From contig JAFAPF010000421.1 in NCBI GenBank assembly GCA_019247245.1, forward strand, positions 1 to 5,961: DNA of 5,961 bases. Direction: 5' to 3'. Source of the stretch: Rubrobacter sp. Lineage in GTDB: Bacteria; Actinomycetota; Rubrobacteria; Rubrobacterales; Rubrobacteraceae. This document shows positions 1 to 5,754 of the stretch, one piece after another (within the stretch, counting starts at the first letter, position 1; every line of letters starts with the position of its first letter). The notes beneath the pieces are model-generated. The model searched no databases and was not told where the DNA came from. It saw nothing but the letters and a program-made list of their open reading frames with translations. The translations under genes and the position numbers were made by a program.

Positions 1-136
1 GAAGCATACTTCGCTCCTTCTTGATTTCTTCGCTTATCACGCTGCCAAAGCGGGCGCCCAAGACAAGCACCCCTGTAAACAGCAGCCCGGCGGACCCTGC
101 AAGCAACCCTACGATTAAAGACAACAACATCTTCAT
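1..136 (-). CDS. N-terminal part of a small membrane-anchored protein (cut by window edge)
   Basis: The reading frame begins at ATG 136 and stays open to the window edge, giving 45 residues. The start is supported by GGGAG at 143-147, six bases upstream of the ATG. The protein opens with MKMLLSL and has one long hydrophobic stretch (about residues 3-29, rich in Leu, Val, Gly and Ala), followed by a charged segment ISEEIKKERS. This is the layout of a signal anchor or single transmembrane helix with a following charged domain, so the rest is probably membrane-associated or exported. The visible part is too short and generic to name a family. It is transcribed divergently from the PPOX enzyme at 393, with 256 bases between the two starts. 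The frame and start are fairly sure; the function is unknown. Confidence 0.7.
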   Translation of the reverse strand, partial: MKMLLSLIVGLLAGSAGLLFTGVLVLGARFGSVISEEIKKERSML

Positions 137-240
137 CTATGACTCCCAAACTCCAATAAGAAATACTGATGTATCAATATATAGCAAATACTAACGAAGT
201 ATATCATATAGGTAGTCCGTATTCTACCGCGATCTCTCTT
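137..240. promoter_or_regulatory. AT-rich divergent intergenic region
   Basis: This A+T-rich stretch separates two divergent genes and must carry the promoter of the minus-strand gene, and perhaps that of the PPOX gene. Several TATA-like words occur (around 165-210) and a short inverted repeat, ATACT/AGTAT, surrounds position 195. No -35/-10 pair with good spacing stands out, so I do not assign specific boxes. Confidence 0.4.
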
Positions 241-281
241 AGCGGCGGGTTATATGTCTAGAAGCTAGAATGCCGCTTTTT
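241..281 (+). terminator. Intrinsic-terminator-like hairpin in the PPOX leader
   Basis: AGCGGC at 241-246 pairs with GCCGCT at 272-277, and the right arm runs into five T (277-281). Inside the loop a second stem, TCTAG (257-261) with CTAGA (265-269), stacks almost directly under the right arm. The T run is on the plus-strand side, so the element would act on transcription heading into the PPOX gene. A terminator is not needed between two divergent genes, which makes a regulated leader (attenuator) or the end of a short leader RNA plausible. If the PPOX promoter lies downstream of 281, the element would have no role for that gene. Confidence 0.45.
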
Positions 282-392
282 ACATTCCCGGAAGTTCGGA
301 CAAGTCGCATTCTCATTAGTTCGCTATGCTACGCTCTGTCTGGTGATCAAACCCTTGCGTCTCTACTGCACCAAAGAGAGGAGAAGAAACCG

Positions 393-806
393 ATGCAAGC
401 CACCATATCCCCAGGATTTCGGAAGCTGCTGCAAGAGCCCGCCTACTGCCAGATCGCGACCTTGATGCCAGATGGATCGCCGCAGATCACCCAGGTCTGG
501 GTGGACACGGATGGTGAGCACATCTTGATCAATACTGCAGAGGGTCGGCAGAAGGAACGGAACGTGCGCCGCGACCCGCGCGTCGCGGTCAACGTGGTGG
601 ACCCAGCGAACGCGTGGCGTATCGCTATTGTGCGCGGCCGAGTGGTGGATATCACAACTGCAGGTGCTGACCAACTCATTGATCAGCTGGCGAAGAAGTA
701 CCTGAACGAGGACACCTATCCATTCCGGCAACCCAAGGAAGTGCGCATCATCCTGAAGATCTTGCCGGAGAAGATAAACGAGATAGGGCTTGAGGAAGTA
801 GCCTAA
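393..806 (+). CDS. PPOX-class F420-dependent enzyme (split beta-barrel flavin/F420-binding protein)
   Basis: The product is 137 residues, the normal size for the small single-domain F420/FMN-binding split-barrel family (Rv1155-like). Start ATG 393 is chosen over the in-frame ATG at 270 because GAGGAG lies at 378-383, nine bases before it, and because homology begins at once with MQATISPGFRKLL. Family signatures are IATLMPDGSPQITQVWVD (21-38, first barrel strands), INTAEGRQKERNVRRDPRVA (46-65, basic cofactor-phosphate loop), a GRV strand at 82-84, and LAKKYLNEDTYPFR (99-112). Members use reduced F420 to reduce unsaturated substrates in the cytoplasm; the substrate here cannot be told. The gene stands alone, divergent from a membrane protein. 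It implies that the host makes F420. An FMN- or heme-binding relative is the main alternative. Confidence 0.92.
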   Translation: MQATISPGFRKLLQEPAYCQIATLMPDGSPQITQVWVDTDGEHILINTAEGRQKERNVRRDPRVAVNVVDPANAWRIAIVRGRVVDITTAGADQLIDQLAKKYLNEDTYPFRQPKEVRIILKILPEKINEIGLEEVA

Positions 807-840
807 GTAGGTAAAATAGAGCCGTGTAACACCCCTGGGG

Positions 841-866
841 CTTGGGCTACCTGCTAGCAGCCCAGG
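841..866 (+). terminator. Hairpin downstream of the PPOX gene, no U-tract
   Basis: CTTGGGCT (841-848) pairs with AGCCCAGG (859-866) with one G-U pair, giving an eight-pair stem and a ten-base loop, 34 bases after the PPOX stop. No run of T follows, so it may be a weak or factor-assisted terminator or a 3'-end stabiliser. Competing pairings with the CCCCTGGGG just upstream are possible. Confidence 0.35.
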
Positions 867-1915
867 TATTGGCAATCAGTAAAAATGGCCGAGGTTAAAG
901 CCCCGGTACAACAGTCTATGAAGATTAGAGCCCCTGCTCTTAGCCTATACCAACGGCATCTAACCCTAACTCTATCTCGCCGCCCGCATCCCCAGTGAAA
1001 ATACCGCCACTGCCACCCTCGTCGCTACAACAGAGTCGCCTCCCGACGAGCCAACTTCTGGATCCGCCATGGCGGGGGCAACCGCCACCAGAATTACCTT
1101 GATGCGCTTCATAGATACGCTACCTACCTTTTTAGGGGTTGAAGAAGGAGGTTTCTTCTTTATTCGTCCACCCACATTAGCTAGCGCCGTAATAAGGTTA
1201 GCTGGTATGTAGTGTATAAGCCAGATGCACCATTCTTGCCGACACGATTACGCCTTAACCCATAATAGAGTACCGCTGTCACCTCTAGTGGTACATGAGC
1301 TCAGTGCCACAGCACCTTGCTGCCCACTCAGGCAGGCCGCACGACTGGCAGCCAGCCAAGAGCCTTGACTGCACCATCAACCTCCTCGTAGGGTTCGCCG
1401 CCACAACAATATCCCAGCACCCGCCATGCCCATGAACCCCGTTAGGACCCGCCAGCAACAGAATGTTGGGGCCACCAGAACTAGGCAATGCCTGCCGACT
1501 GCCAGCGGCAGATGTACCAAACTCGAAAGCGGCTAACAGGTTATTTGCCTCGATGTCTCGGTTGGTGAGAGGCTGCTGCAGTCCGTAGCGCCTACTCTAC
1601 GAACCATCAACACCCCTACGCTGCCCAAGAATCGGCGGCGCCAGCCCATGCTCCTTTCCCTCACCTTCTTTCCGCTTTACGCAGGTATATTGTCATGGCG
1701 ACACTCGGTGCACCGAGGGCTGTTTCTAGGCGAGAATTGCGATGATACTCGTCGCCGACGATTCCGCTCCTACCAACCAATGATGACACCTAGTGTGGCC
1801 TGGCGCACCCCTCGCCCAGATGCACCAAAGAGCTCGTGCCAATAGGGCTCTGCCGTTGCCTTTAGTGGAGGTTCCCTATACGGCGTATGTGGGCAAAGAT
1901 ACGGGATAAACTAAT
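867..1915. other. Gene-poor stretch with no convincing coding sequence
   Basis: About 1 kb without a supportable gene. Open frames here are short, lack ribosome binding sites and have odd compositions. The least poor candidate is on the minus strand from ATG 1112 to 972, beginning MKRIKVILVAVA, which resembles the start of an export signal but turns into low-complexity sequence with no domain. A Gly/Asn-rich minus-strand segment near 1420-1480 (GGPNILLLAGPNGVHGHGG) faintly recalls RTX-type repeats but has no partner repeats. Short palindromes at 1064-1075 (CCGCCATGGCGG) and 1704-1717 are the only structures I see. Decayed genes are possible but cannot be named. A weak promoter-like pair for the next gene (TTGCCT 1856-1861, TATACG 1877-1882) has a short 15-base spacer. 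Confidence 0.5.
1704..1717. repeat. Perfect 14-base palindrome
   Basis: CTCGGTGCACCGAG is a perfect palindrome of operator size. No gene start lies close to it (the next gene begins at 1930), and no second copy was noticed, so a regulatory role is speculative. Confidence 0.3.
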
Positions 1916-1917
1916 AA

Positions 1918-1925
1918 AAGGAGGT
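1918..1925 (+). promoter_or_regulatory. Near-perfect Shine-Dalgarno of the lmo0937-type gene
   Basis: AAGGAGGT is fully complementary to the anti-Shine-Dalgarno end of 16S rRNA and sits four bases before ATG 1930. It is the strongest ribosome binding site in the window and fixes the start of the small membrane protein gene. Confidence 0.85.
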
Positions 1926-1929
1926 GTTC

Positions 1930-2091
1930 ATGACAGGAATCCTGTTGGGGATCGCTGCCCTGCTAGTGGTACTCTGGGTGCTAGGTAAGATCATCTTCGG
2001 TATAGCTGGCGCCCTCATCCATCTGCTACTTGTGATCGCAGTGATTGCGATCATCATCAGCTTGATCAGAGCTGCAATGCGAAGGGCATAG
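1930..2091 (+). CDS. lmo0937-family small membrane protein
   Basis: The product is 53 residues with two hydrophobic stretches: ILLGIAALLVVLWVLG (about 4-19) and LIHLLLVIAVIAIIISLI (about 29-46), ending in a basic tail, RAAMRRA. The pattern LVVLWVLG, then a Gly-rich turn, then the ALIHLLLVIAVIAIII block is characteristic of the lmo0937 family of tiny membrane proteins. These are widespread, often stress-associated and of unknown biochemical role; the usual length is about 50 residues, so this copy is complete. The Shine-Dalgarno is excellent and the stop is TAG. It is monocistronic as far as can be seen, with a strong terminator 155 bases downstream, leaving an unusually long 3' region. Expression is probably high per transcript. 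Family assignment rests on sequence pattern alone. Confidence 0.85.
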   Translation: MTGILLGIAALLVVLWVLGKIIFGIAGALIHLLLVIAVIAIIISLIRAAMRRA

Positions 2092-2246
2092 GGTCTCCCT
2101 AGTGAAGCAACTCCTTTCACCGTAGCAAATAGCGCTAGAGAGCTTGCACCCATCCTCTAGGTGTAGGCAGCTGCCTCGTTGCCTCTGGCATAGCAAGTTC
2201 AAGAAACGCATTCTCGTAACTCACCAAACGTGCGGGCATGAAAATT

Positions 2247-2280
2247 AGGGCCGGGGTTGATAGCTCCGGCCCTTTATCTA
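2247..2280 (+). terminator. Intrinsic terminator, possibly bidirectional
   Basis: AGGGCCGG (2247-2254) pairs perfectly with CCGGCCCT (2266-2273) across an 11-base loop and is followed by TTTATCT. The minus-strand side also offers AATTTT after the hairpin, so it could stop transcription both ways. It probably ends the transcript of the small membrane protein gene. Confidence 0.7.
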
Positions 2281-2717
2281 TCGCTACGGCTTTATGGGGA
2301 TCTGTGAGCCATCAGCTTACGTTAGTCCCAGCTCGTCGTAGGCTTGACCTAAGCTACCTCCCCCAAGGCTGATATCGCCCGAAGAGCTGCCGCTCTGGGT
2401 AACGCCTTGCTGGTTGCCCACGCTACTGCTACCCCGCTACTTACTCCTCCGCCAACTCAATACCACCGCCGGATCCTCCTCTTCGCGTAACGCCTCGTTG
2501 GTTACCCCTGTCGCTGATATCAAACGTTTGACCGACATCACCGCTGCTGAAGCCAAGGAGGCTGGCTCGTCGCCTCTTCTAAGGGCATAAAAAGAGGCTG
2601 AGTGAGAGACTCGGCCCTCCAGTCGGGCTTGCTAATGCCGCGCCGCTAACGCGCCATGTGCACCTTAAATGGGTAATGCTAGCTCAACGTCGTGCACTGC
2701 TAGGGCTTTTATGTGGA
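2281..2717. other. Gene-poor stretch with degenerate repeat and possible coding relic
   Basis: No complete gene is supportable. A plus-strand frame at about 2485-2590 reads NASLVTPVADIKRLTDITAA and ends at TAA 2588, which looks protein-like but has no start or ribosome binding site, so it may be a relic. A short inverted repeat (GCCTCTT 2572-2578, AAGAGGC 2592-2598) follows it. Confidence 0.4.
2399..2507 (+). repeat. Pair of imperfect 21-base direct repeats
   Basis: Positions 2399-2419 and 2487-2507 both begin GTAACGCC and match at 18 of 21 bases; the three differences are all transitions. The second copy also forms a GTAAC/GTTAC hairpin. The word GCTGATATC also occurs twice nearby (2368-2376, 2513-2521). 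This could be an old duplication or chance in low-complexity relic DNA. Confidence 0.4.
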
Positions 2718-2745
2718 TTGCCGCCTCTAGTCGCAACGCTATCTT
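2718..2745 (+). promoter_or_regulatory. Candidate promoter for the 66-residue gene
   Basis: TTGCCG (2718-2723) and TATCTT (2740-2745) are separated by 16 bases, each matching four of six bases of the sigma-70 consensus. They lie about 45 bases before ATG 2790. The position is sensible but the match is only moderate. Confidence 0.3.
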
Positions 2746-2789
2746 TGGTAGAGTATCCGGACACGAGAGAAGAAAGGAGCCAGAAAGAT

Positions 2790-2990
2790 ATGGTGGAGAT
2801 CCCGAAGGCCGCGCTCGTCGAGCGCATTCGCAGCCGCAGCGGCCCCGAAGCAGCGGACTCGGCGAACGACGAACTCCCCGATACACTCGACCTCGATTCG
2901 GACACCGACGCCAGGCTACTTCGTAGGTACGACCTTGAACCCGACGAGCTACGCGAGGAATTTGGTGGAGGATCGCCATCCACGGGCTAG
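2790..2990 (+). CDS. Small acidic protein of unknown function
   Basis: The product is 66 residues beginning MVEIPKAALVERIRSRSG. Start ATG 2790 is chosen because AAAGGAG precedes it by ten bases and because codon use changes there to strong G/C in third positions (about 70% over the gene), unlike the flanking DNA; the frame open upstream to 2658 has no such signal. After a basic helix-like N-terminus (residues 3-18) comes a very acidic middle (DELPDTLDLDSDTDARLLRRYDLEPDELREEF) and a Gly/Ser tail. There is no membrane segment, signal peptide or Cys pair, so a cytoplasmic, possibly helical or partner-binding protein is likely. I do not recognise the family. The opposite-strand open frames over it are composition shadows. 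It converges with the monooxygenase remnant. Confidence 0.7.
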   Translation: MVEIPKAALVERIRSRSGPEAADSANDELPDTLDLDSDTDARLLRRYDLEPDELREEFGGGSPSTG

Positions 2991-3276
2991 AGAACGTGTA
3001 GCTCCAGAGCCTGGTACCCTTCGCCTAGGTTCTTTCCGCTGCAACGTCTTGGGCATAGGTTCCTAAGCACAAAAAGCTCCGCTGGCGTTGTAGCCCTCCT
3101 AAGGCGGCCTCATCTCAAGTCGCAGCATCCGGTAGAGCATATTTTTCTACCTACGTACGAAGGACAGGAGCGAGCTTCGAAGAGGCAGAGGTCGTAGAAG
3201 GCGATTGACTCCCCACACTATTGCAAATCCTTGACGGGGAACAGCCCCGAAGAGGGCGTTTTGGCTCGAATAAGAC
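2991..3276. other. Convergent intergenic stretch without a gene
   Basis: This lies between the 66-residue gene and the terminator of the minus-strand monooxygenase. A minus-strand frame stays open to 3147, but only as read-through of the shifted monooxygenase frame, with no protein-like pattern. A five-pair hairpin (CGGGG 3235-3239, CCCCG 3245-3249) lacks a T run. No clear plus-strand terminator for the 66-residue gene was found. Confidence 0.5.
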
Positions 3277-3305
3277 AAAAAGATTAAGGTCGGCCCAGCC
3301 GACCT
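3277..3305 (-). terminator. Intrinsic terminator of the monooxygenase gene
   Basis: On the minus strand AGGTCGGC (3305-3298) pairs perfectly with GCCGACCT (3294-3287) over a three-base loop, followed by TAATCTTTTT (3286-3277). It sits 22 bases after TAG 3328-3330, which supports that codon as the original end of the monooxygenase gene and shows that the longer open frame running to 3147 is not meaningful. Confidence 0.8.
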
Positions 3306-3327
3306 AACTGAGCATGTTAGTACGCTC

Positions 3328-4649
3328 CTAAACAGGCTCGCCACCAAGACAGGCGCAGGCCAATTCTTCAAACGCCAATTTTTCACACGCACTGGCCAGA
3401 TACCAAAGGCGAAGATGTAACCCGGTAGGTCGCGCAGAATCGGCACGCGTAGCAGCAGGCGAAGAAGTAGTGGCGGCGTGAAAGACACGTCCGAACGAAG
3501 CGCGCTTGCCAAGACGCGCCTTTGCATTAAAGCTTGGACTCCTTGAATAAAGCGGGTCGACCACTCTCGCCGCCGTTGTACCGCTGTCAAGTAACGAAAA
3601 TCCAAGTCCTTAAGTTGCATCTGACTCTTCTTAAGCGGCTCGGTGAGCACGTTAGCCGCGACAACGGCATCTTGGATGGCGCAGTTGATGCCTACAGCTC
3701 CGATCGGGCCCATCACGTGGGCGGCGTCCCCGATCAGGAGCAGCCCTGGACGGTACCAAGTGGGGCACCGACTCGACTCGACCGAGAGCAACGATGCCTG
3801 CTTCCAATCCTCAAGGTATCCCAACCGGTCGGCGAACTCGGGCATCAATTCGGCGTAAGAACGCCGGAGCGCCTCTATCCTAGCGGCACACAGCTCTGGA
3901 TAGGTGCCCTTCAGTATTACGTAGCCGACCTGCTAATGATCGTAGCGGTCGAGCCGCACCGCGATATGACCCCAGCCAATCTGACCGAAGGTGCCCTCAT
4001 TATCATCTGACTCCCGGAGCAGGCGCCACTAGAGCACGTCCATAGGTGGCGAAGTCTTGATCGGCTCGAAGCCCGCCAGGCGTCGCACCCGCAAACCGCG
4101 TCCATCCGCGCCCACCATGAGCAGCGTGCGCACCTCGTGCGTCCTGTGCTTTCCTTGGTAACGGACGCCTCGGATCACCCCGTGCTTCTCGACCAGCTCT
4201 CGCACCCGCGCGTTTATCACCTAATCGAAAGTTTGGTAGCGTTTCGCCTCCTCGGTGATGAATTGCAGGAAGCTAGATTGGGACATCATCGTGATGTACG
4301 GAAAGCGGGTCTTTAGGCGCGAGAAGTCTACAGGCGTGAACGAACCTGCGGCGGTTCGGAAGGAGAGGTTATGAATTTCAGTATGACATACACTTAGTAG
4401 ACAGTCAGCCAACCCTTGCTCGTCCATCAGCTCCATGACCGAAGGGTGGATGGTGTCGCCGCGAAACTCACGTTCGAAGTTCGGGTGCGCCTCCAGAAGC
4501 GTTACGTCCACTCTTTTGCGTGCTAGCAGCAGCGCCAGCATCACACCACCCGGGCTACCGCCGACGACGCAGCATGTCGTTTGCTCTACTTTCCGGGCTT
4601 CATCCGCCGCTTGGGCCTGTCGAGAGTCTGGAGCCACGTGAGCGGTCAT
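3328..4649 (-). pseudogene. FAD-dependent aromatic-type monooxygenase, interrupted by three amber codons and a frameshift
   Basis: Start ATG 4649 has AAGGAG (4660-4655) five bases upstream. One continuous frame shows the whole fold of UbiH/PHBH-like flavin monooxygenases: a dinucleotide-binding site CCVVGGSPGG (26-35, with Ser where Gly is usual) ending in E53; RGDTIHPS (63-70); the DG motif VGADGR (near 182); and the second FAD motif LLLIGDAAHVMGP (GD near 307-308). In-frame TAG codons stand at 4221-4223 (codon 143), 4029-4031 (207) and 3933-3935 (239). The latter two fall where relatives usually have Trp (VLW, DxWQVGY) and the first where a Leu is likely. One missing A in the A5 run near 3380-3384 would explain the C-terminus: adding it gives KKLAFEELACACLGGEPV and a TAG stop just before the terminator, for a 440-residue ancestor. 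Such enzymes hydroxylate aromatic or polyketide-like substrates with NAD(P)H and O2; substrate unknown. It lies downstream of a MarR regulator, also broken. Confidence 0.88.
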
Positions 4650-4697
4650 GGAATCTCCTTCCTAGCGCGTTATGAAGTCTTAAGCTTGGGAGCGGTA

Positions 4698-4711
4698 GCA
4701 TGCAAGCATGC
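4698..4711. promoter_or_regulatory. Double GCATGC motif between regulator and monooxygenase
   Basis: GCATGC occurs twice with AA between (4698-4703, 4706-4711), about 50 bases upstream of the monooxygenase start and within the 114-base gap after the regulator gene. Each half is itself palindromic. It is placed where a regulator could bind, but it does not resemble the inverted repeat upstream of the regulator gene, so its role is uncertain. Confidence 0.3.
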
Positions 4712-4763
4712 CGCCGGTATCAAGGATCCGTTACTTCTAACAAGCAATCGCATCGTTATACTT

Positions 4764-5285
4764 CTAGTCTTCCGGCTCTTGGTCGAGGGAATCTCCACCT
4801 CCTCCCAAGTTCTTCAGAGCGTTGGCCTTGAGCGTCTGGAGCATCACGCGTAGTTGCTCCAGCTGCGGAGCCGTCAGACCGCGGGTGAGGTGTCGGTCGA
4901 GGACGTGGATACGCTTCGCCAGCCCTGCCGCATGCTCTCGCCCCAGTTTGGTCAGGTACACCCGCACGAGGCGATTGTCCTCAGCGTGGCGCTCACGGCG
5001 TATCCATCCGTATCGGACCTCCATATCCTTGACCAGCAGCGTGACCATGCTCCTGTCGACGCATGTGATCCCCGCGAGCTGCTGTTGGCTGAGGCCATCG
5101 TAATGCGCCAGCTGGGTAAGCATCCAGGCAGCCGACCTGCTGACCCCAAGCTCATCATGGAAGACCCACCTCATAGCGTGGAGGGTACGGCCGATCTACT
5201 GAACCATCACCGTCCTCCCCTCGTGTACCAGCTGACCGCTCAAGGGTGGGCCACCTTCGGTATTCCAGGTGTTCTTACCTGGCAT
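4764..5285 (-). pseudogene. MarR-family transcriptional regulator, interrupted by an amber codon
   Basis: The frame from ATG 5285, with AGAGGAG (5302-5296) ten bases upstream, runs 173 codons to TAG 4764-4766 and is broken only by TAG 5196-5198 (codon 30). After the break it reads IGRTLHAM, then a full MarR winged helix-turn-helix: LSQQQLAGITCVDRSMVTLL (from codon 65; recognition helix about 77-89), wing RRERHAEDNRLVRVYLT, and a C-terminal dimerisation helix LTAPQLEQLRVMLQTLKANA. An extra residue seems present in VRYGW, where relatives read RGW. A restart at ATG 5174 would give 136 residues without the first dimerisation helix and has no ribosome binding site. MarR proteins are ligand-released repressors, typically of adjacent oxygenase or efflux genes; the target here would be the monooxygenase 114 bases downstream. 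It may still be partly functional if the start at 5174 is used. Confidence 0.87.
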
Positions 5286-5366
5286 TCGTAGCCAACTCCT
5301 CTGCTTCCCTCCTCTACATCTCCCATCCGCCACCATCTGGCGAACGCCCTCCGAACCAGCGAGATC

Positions 5367-5395
5367 AATATATCCGATGTTGTTGATTTACAACA
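5367..5395 (-). promoter_or_regulatory. Promoter of the MarR gene with overlapping operator-like repeat
   Basis: On the minus strand, TTGTAA (5393-5388) and TATATT (5372-5367) form a promoter-like pair with a short 15-base spacer; the -10 matches five of six consensus bases. The inverted repeat TGTTG-ATTTA-CAACA (5381-5395) covers the -35 box. TTG/CAA dyads of this form are typical MarR-family operators, and the position would allow autorepression. The transcript would begin near 5360, about 75 bases before ATG 5285. The spacing is not ideal, so the boxes are tentative. Confidence 0.5.
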
Positions 5396-5454
5396 GTTGA
5401 GTACTCATATCTTTCTGCTGGACAAGGAATCTTGGGCGGAGAAAATTTCTTCGT

Positions 5455-5493
5455 TCTGCCCGCGGCTAGCACGTGTTGAGAACCGCGGGCAGA
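5455..5493. repeat. Perfect 11-base inverted repeat
   Basis: TCTGCCCGCGG (5455-5465) and CCGCGGGCAGA (5483-5493) are exactly complementary across a 17-base loop. No run of T follows on either strand, so it is not a textbook terminator. It may be a factor-independent 3' stabiliser of the cupin transcript, a protein site, or a REP-like element; only one copy is visible. Confidence 0.6.
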
Positions 5494-5559
5494 TAGCATT
5501 TATGCATGCCGAAACTCTTCGATTCGGTCCTAGATGAGGAGTACCGGTAGATAACCCTT

Positions 5560-5615
5560 CCGATATATCGAAGTATCGGTAGTTTGTTGAAGTAGGAAAA
5601 GGTTACAATTATACT
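5560..5615 (+). promoter_or_regulatory. Orphan sigma-70-type promoter with upstream dyad
   Basis: TTGAAG (5587-5592) and TATACT (5610-5615) are separated by exactly 17 bases, the best promoter match in the window. Just upstream is the dyad CCGATA (5560-5565) / TATCGG (5574-5579), with CGATATATCG inside it, suitable for a regulator. Transcription would start near 5622 and run right, through 130 bases without a gene and then antisense to the cupin remnant. It could drive a small or antisense RNA, or be left from a lost gene. Confidence 0.45.
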
Positions 5616-5717
5616 CTAGGGGAGCCTAATCTATAGATCAACTCGGAAGTAGTTACGCCAATCAAGCGAGCGTATTTCGAGCGCTTCCAACCCAAGTTAG
5701 TGTAGTGGAGTATGCCG

Positions 5718-5741
5718 CAGGGTAGTTGAAACCTGACCCTG
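5718..5741. repeat. Short inverted repeat beyond the cupin stop
   Basis: CAGGGT (5718-5723) pairs with ACCCTG (5736-5741) over a 12-base loop, 13 bases downstream of the cupin stop on the minus strand. No T run follows, so it is at best a weak terminator for the cupin gene or a hairpin in the transcript from the orphan promoter. Confidence 0.3.
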
Positions 5742-5754
5742 GCTGGGAGTGGGC

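Larger units (their letters stand above)
5286..5754. other. Regulatory-looking intergenic region between cupin and MarR remnants
   Basis: No coding sequence is supportable in these 469 bases, but structure is dense: a promoter with operator-like repeat for the regulator, an 11-base inverted repeat, a second promoter pointing right with a dyad upstream, and a third inverted repeat just beyond the cupin stop. The main elements are listed separately. A further AAGCG/CGCTT hairpin lies around 5665-5690. Confidence 0.5.

Noticed and set aside
270..392. N-terminal extension of the PPOX gene from ATG 270
   Set aside because: No ribosome site before ATG 270, the stretch overlaps the terminator-like hairpin, and family similarity begins at ATG 393.
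363..875. 170-codon minus-strand open frame over the PPOX gene
   Set aside because: It is the antisense shadow of a well-supported gene; the translation has no family pattern.
1064..1075. 12-base palindrome CCGCCATGGCGG
   Set aside because: Short, single and in GC-rich sequence away from any gene start; chance is a sufficient explanation.
972..1175. Minus-strand open frame containing MKRIKVILVAVA
   Set aside because: The signal-like start is followed by low-complexity sequence, the ribosome site is poor and no domain is visible; kept only as a remark on the gene-poor stretch.
1285..1488. Minus-strand Gly/Asn-rich open frame resembling an RTX repeat
   Set aside because: A single faint match without repeated units, start signal or neighbouring secretion genes.
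1648..1845. Plus-strand 65-codon open frame
   Set aside because: No ribosome site, no protein-like pattern, and it spans a palindrome in otherwise non-coding sequence.
1911..2153. Minus-strand open frame over the lmo0937-type gene
   Set aside because: Antisense shadow of the recognised small membrane protein.
2665..2983. Minus-strand open frames (Ser-rich, Arg-rich) opposite the 66-residue gene
   Set aside because: They arise from the G/C-rich third positions of the plus-strand gene and show composition bias only.
3147..3327. Minus-strand continuation of the monooxygenase frame
   Set aside because: Runs through a strong terminator and has no family similarity; it is read-through after a frameshift.
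3534..4010. Plus-strand 158-codon open frame
   Set aside because: Antisense to the monooxygenase remnant, with no start signal and no recognisable family.
4854..5291. Plus-strand 145-codon open frame
   Set aside because: Antisense to the MarR remnant, whose winged-helix signature is clear.
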